64,000 bases of DNA from Peribacillus huizhouensis (GTDB lineage Bacteria; Bacillota; Bacilli; Bacillales; DSM-1321), in assembly GCF_014138605.1 (NCBI RefSeq), contig NZ_JACJHX010000001.1, positions 1 through 64,000 on the forward strand, given 5' to 3'. The notes beneath the pieces are model-generated. The model searched no databases. It saw only the letters and a program-made list of their open reading frames with translations, and was not told where the DNA came from. The number at the start of each line of letters is the position of its first letter. The first letter of the stretch is position 1. Below are positions 58,203 to 64,000 of the stretch, piece by piece. The position numbers were made by a program, and so were the translations under genes.

Positions 58203-59441
58203 TTAGTTAGAAAGATGATTCAATAAATAATGGCAGCCGTATTTTACACTTCGTATTCTAATTTGTGTTCTGCTACCAGAGAGATTTAGTTTCTCAACCT
58301 TCGAATCTCCATTACGGAAAGCTATACCTATAAAGACGGTTCCTACTGGCTTAGATTCCTGTTCATCTGGACCAGCTACTCCGGTAAAGCTAATTCCAAC
58401 ATCTGCATCGAGCTGTGTTCGAATATTTTCGGCCATCTCGATTGCACATTGCTCACTTATGACACCAGATCCAGAGATGGTTTCATCACGAATTTGAAGC
58501 AAATTAGACTTAGCTTCATTTGTATAACTAACGATCCCTCCTTTAAAGACTTTACCAGCTCCTGGAATGGTCGTTAGCTGCTCTTGGAACATCCCACCGG
58601 TCAAACTTTCAGCAGCGGCAATTGACATACCTCTTGCAGTTAACTCTTTTACTAATTCCTTAATTAATGAAGTCTGTTCACTTCCATAGTAAAAGTCTCC
58701 CACACGTTTCATTATTTCCGTTTCCACTTCACTAATCAGCTGATTACATATTTCTATTGATTCATGTTTTGCAGTAATCCTTAGCGTTACTTCACCATCA
58801 CCTGCAAGCGGAGCAATCGTTGGATTGGTTTGATTTTCAAGCAAATCATCAATTTTCGTTTCTAACAATGACTCTCCAATTCCAAAAAATCGCAGTACCT
58901 TTGATTCAATGCGTTCTTGTTTATCTAGTTTTTCCATTAATTTTTTATAGCCATAAGTTAAGAACATAGGCTCCAACTCTTTTGGAGGTCCAGGCAACAA
59001 CATATATGTCTTATCCTTTAAAGTAAGAATCATGCCTGGGGCCATACCATGATCATTTGCAAGTACTTCTGCATGTTCTAAAATGAGGGCCTGCTTTTTG
59101 TTATTCTCTGTCATCACCCGTCCAGTTTTTGAAAAATAAGCTTGGATAGCTGTTAAAGCATGATTGTCAAAAACAAGATTTTTTCCTAAATGACGGGCAA
59201 TCGTTTCTTTCGTCAAATCGTCTTTTGTTGGTCCAAGTCCGCCTGTAAAAATAATTAAGTCAGCACGAGATTCCGCAATCTCAATAACAGATTGAAGTCG
59301 TTCACTATTATCCCCTACGACAGTATGAAAATAAACGTTAATTCCTATTTCTGCTAGTTGCTTGGATAAAAACTTTCCATTCGTATTGGCAATTTGACCA
59401 AGTAGTAATTCAGATCCAACCGCAATGATTTCTGCGTTCAT
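58203..59441 (-). CDS. cinA: CinA, competence/damage-inducible nicotinamide-nucleotide hydrolase family
   Basis: 412 residues. N-terminal MoCF-like domain: [20 protein letters not shown] and [21 protein letters not shown]-terminal NMN-amidase domain: [20 protein letters not shown] and [16 protein letters not shown]. Often co-transcribed with recA in Firmicutes. ATG 59441 lies six bases after GGGGG; a codon six bases upstream overlaps that site. Confidence 0.93.
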   Translation of the reverse strand: MNAEIIAVGSELLLGQIANTNGKFLSKQLAEIGINVYFHTVVGDNSERLQSVIEIAESRADLIIFTGGLGPTKDDLTKETIARHLGKNLVFDNHALTAIQAYFSKTGRVMTENNKKQALILEHAEVLANDHGMAPGMILTLKDKTYMLLPGPPKELEPMFLTYGYKKLMEKLDKQERIESKVLRFFGIGESLLETKIDDLLENQTNPTIAPLAGDGEVTLRITAKHESIEICNQLISEVETEIMKRVGDFYYGSEQTSLIKELVKELTARGMSIAAAESLTGGMFQEQLTTIPGAGKVFKGGIVSYTNEAKSNLLQIRDETISGSGVISEQCAIEMAENIRTQLDADVGISFTGVAGPDEQESKPVGTVFIGIAFRNGDSKVEKLNLSGSRTQIRIRSVKYGCHYLLNHLSN

Positions 59442-59462
59442 GCTCATCCCCCACAAATTCGA

Positions 59463-60047
59463 TTACTTAGAATTAATAAATACAGCTTTGTTTTTTGCGA
59501 AATAATCCCATCCAGACCAAACAGTAAAAACTAACGCAATCCATAAAGTAATGTTAGCGAATGGAAATGAAATTAATACAAAAGGAATATTATGTAATAA
59601 TAAAGCTGAAATGGCTACAATTTGTGCCCACATTTTTATTTTTCCTAAAATGTCAGCGGCAACTACTTCACCCGTTCCCGCAAGTACAAGCCTCAAGCCT
59701 GTAACGGCAAATTCTCTACTAATAATGACAATAGCGATCCATGACTGATTGTACATTAAATCCAAATCAATTAATACGATTAAAGCTGCTGAAACGAGTA
59801 ATTTGTCAGCAAGAGGATCGAGAAATTTCCCAAGGTTTGTAACCATATTAAATTTGCGGGCATAGTGTCCATCCACCCAGTCTGTTGACGCAGCCAGAAT
59901 AAAAAGCAGAGTTCCTACCAAGTGATTAACTGGAAGAGTGTAGTCCCCTAGTCTCATCTCTCCCCAAGAAAAAGGTACGAGCATAATAATCACAAAAATA
60001 GGTATTAAGATAATTCTCGATATTGTTATTTTATTTGGTAAATTCAC
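59463..60047 (-). CDS. pgsA: CDP-diacylglycerol-glycerol-3-phosphate 3-phosphatidyltransferase
   Basis: 194 residues, about six membrane helices. CDP-alcohol transferase motif DG-x2-AR-x8-G-x3-D-x3-D is present in DGHYARKFNMVTNLGKFLDP. Makes phosphatidylglycerophosphate, the first step to phosphatidylglycerol. GTG 60047 follows GGAGGG. Between rodZ and cinA as in B. subtilis. Confidence 0.95.
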   Translation of the reverse strand: MNLPNKITISRIILIPIFVIIMLVPFSWGEMRLGDYTLPVNHLVGTLLFILAASTDWVDGHYARKFNMVTNLGKFLDPLADKLLVSAALIVLIDLDLMYNQSWIAIVIISREFAVTGLRLVLAGTGEVVAADILGKIKMWAQIVAISALLLHNIPFVLISFPFANITLWIALVFTVWSGWDYFAKNKAVFINSK

Positions 60048-60125
60048 TATAGTACCCTCCAAAATTGAATAGCATAAGATTGATTACTTTATATCACAAG
60101 CGAAAAATAGCCATCATAAAGATGA

Positions 60126-61034
60126 CTATTCAGCTTTTGTAAATTGTATCGTTACATTTTGAACGTCTTTCTCTGTTGGAGAAATGGCATATTCAAGTTT
60201 TTGATCATTAGCAAAAATCTCGGTTTCATAGGCTCTGCCTGTGCGGATGACTACTTCGGATTCATTGGTTGCATCAATTTCTTTTGCTTCTCCAGATTTT
60301 ATAAGTCCGTTAAAAAGTGTCTGTCCACTGCCGTTTTTCACTTTAACCCATGCTTCGCCTGTAGAAACAACTTTCAATTTAAAAGTTGCAGCGTTTTTCA
60401 GTGCATATATGCTGTTTGAGCCACTAGTACTAACCATCGCTAATTCCTGAGTTGGTGTTTCTACAACATCCTCTTCTTTTACTGGTTCATCCTCTTTGCT
60501 CTTATCTGTTTTATCCGTGTTTTTGTCTTTATTAGCATCAGGATTACTACCTTTATTTAATGGTGAATTATCAGGTTGTCCGTGATCCACAACTCCTGTA
60601 CTATCATCAACTACCTTTGGCTTTTCATTTGGAGCAAATTTCAAATATAAGAAATAAATTAAGACTATGATTCCAACGAAAAATAATATTCCTAATATTT
60701 TCGGAAATAGCTCCATTGCTTTCGAACTTGTTGGTGATAGCGATTTCCTTGATTGAACACGTGATAACTCTGGTAAATCATCATGATAAATGGCAGGAAC
60801 CTCATTTTTATACTGATCAAAAATCTCCTCTGGTTCAAGTTCTACCGCTTCACAATATTGTTTAATAAACGCCCGAACATAAAACTGCCCTGGCATCATC
60901 GAATAATTTCCTTCTTCGATCCCTATCAAATAACGTTTTTGAATCTTTGTAGCTTCTTGTAAGTCATCTAGACTTAAGCCCTTTTTTTCCCTAGCTTCCT
61001 TTAATCTGTTACCTAATTCCGTCAAATCAAACAC
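60126..61034 (-). CDS. rodZ: RodZ-like cell-shape protein (YmfM)
   Basis: 302 residues. Cytoplasmic HTH (ELGNRLKEAREKKGLSLDDL then QEATKIQKRYLIGIEEGNYS), one membrane helix (ILGILFFVGIIVLIYFLYLK), a Lys/Asp-rich linker and an extracellular DUF4115 domain (STGEAWVKVKNGSGQTLFNG). Links MreB to the wall-synthesis complex. GTG start; ribosome binding site is weak (GGCAGGT). Confidence 0.92.
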   Translation of the reverse strand: MFDLTELGNRLKEAREKKGLSLDDLQEATKIQKRYLIGIEEGNYSMMPGQFYVRAFIKQYCEAVELEPEEIFDQYKNEVPAIYHDDLPELSRVQSRKSLSPTSSKAMELFPKILGILFFVGIIVLIYFLYLKFAPNEKPKVVDDSTGVVDHGQPDNSPLNKGSNPDANKDKNTDKTDKSKEDEPVKEEDVVETPTQELAMVSTSGSNSIYALKNAATFKLKVVSTGEAWVKVKNGSGQTLFNGLIKSGEAKEIDATNESEVVIRTGRAYETEIFANDQKLEYAISPTEKDVQNVTIQFTKAE

Positions 61035-61042
61035 CTGCCAAA

Positions 61043-61843
61043 TTAAAAATCAAATGAACCAAATTCCGAACCTTGTAATTGATCATTTTGGTTTACTACT
61101 TCGTATGTAATCTCTTCATCAGGAGTATTTCTTAATTCAATAATGTAATCAAAATCCTCAAGTTTGTACTCTGAATTTTGAACAAATATATCTGGATGTT
61201 CAATCACTTTCACTGCATTTAACCTCATAATTTCCCGTATCAACTGCCAGTGCCTCTCATTGGCTCGTCTTGTCGAAACAATACCGTCTAATATAAAAAT
61301 ATTATTATTATTGTACTCATCTTCAATTAGTTGACTGCGAATCGTTTGTTTAAGAAGGGTGGAAGATACAAATAACCAGCGCTTATTCGCACAAACACTA
61401 GATGCAACAATCGATTCCGTTTTCCCAACCCTCGGCATTCCACGAATCCCAATCAATTTATGTCCTTCCTGTTTGAATAGTTCAGCCATAAAATCAACTA
61501 GAATCCCTAAATCATCCCTCACGAAACGAAATGTATTTTTTTCATCTGCATCCCTTTGTATGTATCTGCCATGTCTAACAGCTAGCTTGTCAAGTACATG
61601 CGGTTCTCTCAGCTTTATTACTTTTATTGTATCCATTGTAGATAAAATTGACTCAAACCTCTCAATATTTCTGCTGTCATTAGCAAGCAAAAGCAAGCCC
61701 CTTCTCCCTTCATCGACTCCATTTATCGCTACAATATTAATAGATAGCATACCAAGCAATGAAGAAATATCCCCTAATAAACCCGGTCTATTTTTTTGTA
61801 TTTCATATTCAAAATACCATTCTTTATTCTCCAATATACTCAC
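61043..61843 (-). CDS. ymfK: YmfK-like protein (DUF3388)
   Basis: 266 residues. N-terminal ACT-like domain (EIQKNRPGLLGDISSLLGML SINIVAINGV pattern) and a P-loop-like IGIRGMPRVGKTESIVASSV in the middle. Role not established; conserved next to rodZ in Bacillaceae. The start follows GGAGTGAG. Nine bases upstream of rodZ start, same operon. Confidence 0.88.
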   Translation of the reverse strand: MSILENKEWYFEYEIQKNRPGLLGDISSLLGMLSINIVAINGVDEGRRGLLLLANDSRNIERFESILSTMDTIKVIKLREPHVLDKLAVRHGRYIQRDADEKNTFRFVRDDLGILVDFMAELFKQEGHKLIGIRGMPRVGKTESIVASSVCANKRWLFVSSTLLKQTIRSQLIEDEYNNNNIFILDGIVSTRRANERHWQLIREIMRLNAVKVIEHPDIFVQNSEYKLEDFDYIIELRNTPDEEITYEVVNQNDQLQGSEFGSFDF

Positions 61844-61926
61844 TCCTTATCACGAAAGGGGAACCTAGACTTTTTATCATATTTAAAGATTACGCAATTT
61901 ATCAATGAAGAAGGGATTTTTTCTTT

Positions 61927-62108
61927 GGCTCTGTTAAATTTGCCTATTGATTGCAACGAGAGGCATTCGCTTTCCGCGGGTGTCCGGAAGCCTCCTCGGC
62001 GCTGTGCGCCTGTGTTGTCTCCCTTTGACTCGCTTTTTTCCGCAGGAGTCTCACCATTCCGCTCCAATCAACATAGTGCCGAAAACAACAACGAGCTTTA
62101 ACATTGCC
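61927..62108. repeat. MITE-like repeat (family A), copy 3
   Basis: GGCTCTGTTAAATTTGCC... at one end, ...CTTTAACATTGCC at the other (inverted). Core: CATTCGCTTTCCGCGGGTGT, GGCGCTGTGCGCC hairpin, TTCCGCAGGAGTCTCACC, CTCCAATCAACATAGTGCCG. Confidence 0.75.
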
Positions 62109-62283
62109 TTTTCTTTTAGAACATCGATTTCATAAAAGTAGATTTATCTTGTCTCTATAATATAGCATTTTAGTAAAAGTTAAAAGGGAAAACCTTTGTT
62201 TTACTTAACATAAGATTAAGCTTTATACAATCTTGGCAATTAATATGTACAAAACATCCATAAGCATCTACTCTAAAGCCCAA

Positions 62284-62650
62284 CGATGAAAAAAGTTCAG
62301 GTTCTATAAATGAAACTTCAATAGTGGGCGTTTTCTTCTTCCCCCACTGATTGTAATATCTCCTCTTCGATAAAACGACTTTATGAACCCGAATCAATGA
62401 ATCACAGACTAAGTGCACCGCATCCTGCGACAACGTCTGTGTGACCCACATCCTGTGGGAGCAAACTTTACCTCTGCTCACGCATCGATAAGTTTCACTG
62501 TAACTCACAAATCGGGCTTTTATAGTCAAGTTCTCCTCCTCAATTCCTCTAAGCCTTGGTGGGGTTTTAATGCCCGTCAAATGCGGGATTATGAAGGAGG
62601 CGGTGCGAGGCTGGTTTTACGAAGACCTCCCTTTTTCTACAGAAAAAAAG
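62284..62650. repeat. Dispersed modular repeat, family B, second long copy
   Basis: Blocks shared with 35228-35730 (AAAAAAGTTCAGGTTCTATA; CACTGATTGTAA; GAATCACAGACTA; CAAACTTTACCTCTGCTC; CGGGCTTTTA; TAATGCCCGTCAAATGCGGG; GGCGGTGCGAGGCTGGTTTT). The inner CCCACATCCTGTGGG is a clear hairpin. Between ymfK and ymfJ; no gene in this stretch. Confidence 0.65.
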
Positions 62651-62714
62651 GATGATTCAATTAGTAGATCCCTCAAAAATGAGGTACAAAACTTTTGAAT
62701 CATCCTTTATGTGT

Positions 62715-62975
62715 TTAGCTAGAAATACCGTTGTTGTCGACCAATTTAACCATTAAGCAGGCGATCGCATGCTTCTCATCTTCATTTGCTACCGACCACA
62801 GATCAGATAATACACGTTCTTGATCGTTTTTGGGATCTACTTGTTTCGCCAGATAATCCCCAATCTCAACTGCCAAACCAGTTATTGCATCTTGGGAAAG
62901 GCCTTGCTTTTCCCCTTGATTCAATCTGTCTCCTAAGAAATCTTTCCATTGATCCCAATTTTCTAATACAGACAT
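62715..62975 (-). CDS. ymfJ: YmfJ-like DUF3243 protein
   Basis: 86 residues, all-helical: MSVLENWDQWKDFLGDRLNQ then GLSQDAITGLAVEIGDYLAK and EDEKHAIACLMVKLV. Family of unknown function, conserved between ymfI and ymfK. ATG 62975 follows AAAGGATG; the longer frame to 63020 has no ribosome binding site. Confidence 0.9.
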   Translation of the reverse strand: MSVLENWDQWKDFLGDRLNQGEKQGLSQDAITGLAVEIGDYLAKQVDPKNDQERVLSDLWSVANEDEKHAIACLMVKLVDNNGISS

Positions 62976-63044
62976 TGATATCATCCTTTCATTTATTGGT
63001 ACCATGTTAGCATGTGACAATCGATAATTTTTTATGCAAACAAG

Positions 63045-63767
63045 TCACATGTACCAGCCACCATTTACCCCTATGATTTGTCCCGTCATATAAGAGGCTT
63101 TTTGAGAAAGGAGAAAGGAGACAACATCAGCAATTTCATTTGCTTCACCGATTCTTCCCATTGGAATGTCTCCCTGTAAAATCTCAAGTTCCTCTTCTGT
63201 AAAAGATTCTAGCATGGTCGTTGAAACTGCTCCCGGCGCGACAGCATTGACCCTGACACCATTTAAAGCTGTTTCTTTACTCAATGCTTTAATAAAAGCA
63301 TTTTGGCCTCCCTTGACCATCGAGTACAACACTTCACATGCGCTACCCGTTTGTCCCCATATTGATGTAACTGCGACGATTGAACCTCTATTACTCATTA
63401 GTTTAGGGAGTAAGTTTCTTGTTAGCTGAAAAGGGCTTGTCACATGAAGTTGAATCATTTGAGCAACAGTGGAATCAGTCATATCAGTTATTAAGCCATA
63501 AAAACTATTGCCGCTATTTAAAACAATCGTATGTAAAGAGAAAATTTGATTACATAAATGTTTATATCCATCTACTTCGCCTAAATCAGCTTGTATGGGA
63601 ATAAGTTCGATATCATAAGATGATAATTCCTTAATAAGTGCAACAATTGCTTCCTCATTACGATTGTAATGGAGATACAATGAGTAATTTTCTGCTGCAA
63701 GCTTCCTTGCAATTGCACTCCCGATTCCCCCGCTTGCTCCTGTAATAAGTGCAAACCGTTTTTCCAT
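63045..63767 (-). CDS. ymfI: YmfI short-chain dehydrogenase (EF-P modification)
   Basis: 240 residues. SDR cofactor motif ALITGASGGIGSAIARKLAA; active site Ser in VTSIWGQTGSACEVL with Y-S-M-V-K; PGAVSTTML after it. In B. subtilis YmfI is needed for the 5-aminopentanol modification of EF-P Lys32. ATG 63767 follows GGAGGAAATTAAG. The family NNAG position reads NSGN here. Confidence 0.92.
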   Translation of the reverse strand: MEKRFALITGASGGIGSAIARKLAAENYSLYLHYNRNEEAIVALIKELSSYDIELIPIQADLGEVDGYKHLCNQIFSLHTIVLNSGNSFYGLITDMTDSTVAQMIQLHVTSPFQLTRNLLPKLMSNRGSIVAVTSIWGQTGSACEVLYSMVKGGQNAFIKALSKETALNGVRVNAVAPGAVSTTMLESFTEEELEILQGDIPMGRIGEANEIADVVSFLLSQKASYMTGQIIGVNGGWYM

Positions 63768-63804
63768 CTTAATTTCCTCCTTGAACCACTTCAAAAAGAG
63801 AACA

Positions 63805-63835
63805 GCTCATACAATGAAAAATCATTTGTATGAGC
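63805..63835 (-). terminator. Hairpin between ymfH and ymfI
   Basis: GGCTCATACAAATGA/TCATTGTATGAGC stem, four-base loop, downstream of the ymfH stop. Confidence 0.7.
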
Positions 63836-63849
63836 CATTCTCAAAAAAC

Positions 63850-64000
63850 TTATTTAGGCAATACTTGACAAACCGTAATAAATTTTTCATCAATCAATTT
63901 TTCAGTAGTAGCCTTAACATCCTTAAACTCAATTTGTTCTAGCACTGGTACAACATCAAATAAATTCATATCATTAAATGCATATCGCGTAAATTGATTA
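63850..64000 (-). CDS. ymfH: YmfH-like M16-family peptidase, 3-prime end only
   Basis: The last 49 codons are in the window: NQFTRYAFNDMNLFDVVPVL then EQIEFKDVKATTEKLIDEKF and VCQVLPK. The position next to ymfI and the C-terminal pattern fit the M16 peptidase YmfH used in EF-P modification; the gene continues past 64000. Confidence 0.75.
   Translation of the reverse strand, partial: NQFTRYAFNDMNLFDVVPVLEQIEFKDVKATTEKLIDEKFITVCQVLPK

Noticed and set aside
61359-62135. Plus- and minus-strand ORFs over ymfK and the MITE copy
   Set aside because: They read through the palindromic repeat and the ymfK antisense strand; composition is not protein-like.
1-64000. CRISPR arrays, rRNA and tRNA genes
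   Set aside because: No regularly spaced repeats and no conserved rRNA or tRNA signatures were seen in reading both strands; a covariance-model scan would settle tRNAs.

Overview
The window reads as a chromosomal segment of a low-GC, spore-forming Bacillaceae bacterium (A+T-rich, AAGGAGG-type ribosome binding sites). Its right half has the Bacillus gene order ymfH-ymfI-ymfJ-ymfK-rodZ-pgsA-cinA-recA-rny-ymdB-spoVS-tdh-kbl-miaB-ymcA-cotE-mutS-mutL-miaA-hfq-spoVK-ynbB-glnR-glnA, almost all on the minus strand. Sporulation genes (cotE, spoVS, spoVK, an alpha/beta SASP, a YjcZ-like peptide and a His/Cys-rich protein behind a sigma-K-type promoter) support an endospore former. I cannot name the genus from sequence alone.

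Layout. Positions 1-9.9 kb hold accessory genes (LysR regulator, GNAT, RarD permease, an endolysin-type amidase, a VOC/ArsR pair), several gene remnants and a decayed IS1595-type element that encloses a small membrane-protein gene. Positions 10-14.6 kb carry a second-type FtsZ without the C-terminal tail, a 24-residue hydrophobic peptide gene, and two tandem cytosine-deaminase-like amidohydrolases preceded by a permease remnant. Positions 14.8-31.8 kb are a patchwork island: a guaA 3-prime-end scar, S-layer fragments, an FMN glutamate-synthase-like protein, an alpha carbonic anhydrase, dead citrate-transporter and lipoprotein genes, an SOS cassette (solo LexA DNA-binding domain, YolD-like protein, Y-family polymerase behind two LexA boxes), a second endolysin with a holin candidate, and a heavily decayed prophage (RuvC-like resolvase, a frameshifted phage gene, two integrase 3-prime ends). 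Positions 31.9-64 kb are the conserved core.

How it works together. glnR-glnA carries paired GlnR/TnrA-type operators for nitrogen control. mutS-mutL-miaA-hfq and miaB-ymcA couple mismatch repair and tRNA modification with RNA regulation. tdh-kbl degrades threonine to glycine. rny and ymdB act in RNA decay and developmental signalling. recA has its own LexA box. An IS3-family (IS150-like) element lies between recA and rny.

Two dispersed repeat families occupy the intergenic spaces: MITE-like palindromes with GGCTcTGTTAAA-type ends, and a longer modular repeat that looks structured at the RNA level and flanks a TRIC-type channel gene. The most promising unexplained items are the tail-less FtsZ with its nearby micropeptide, the cargo-bearing IS1595 element, the leaderless ArsR promoter with an operator inside its spacer, and the structured repeat family.
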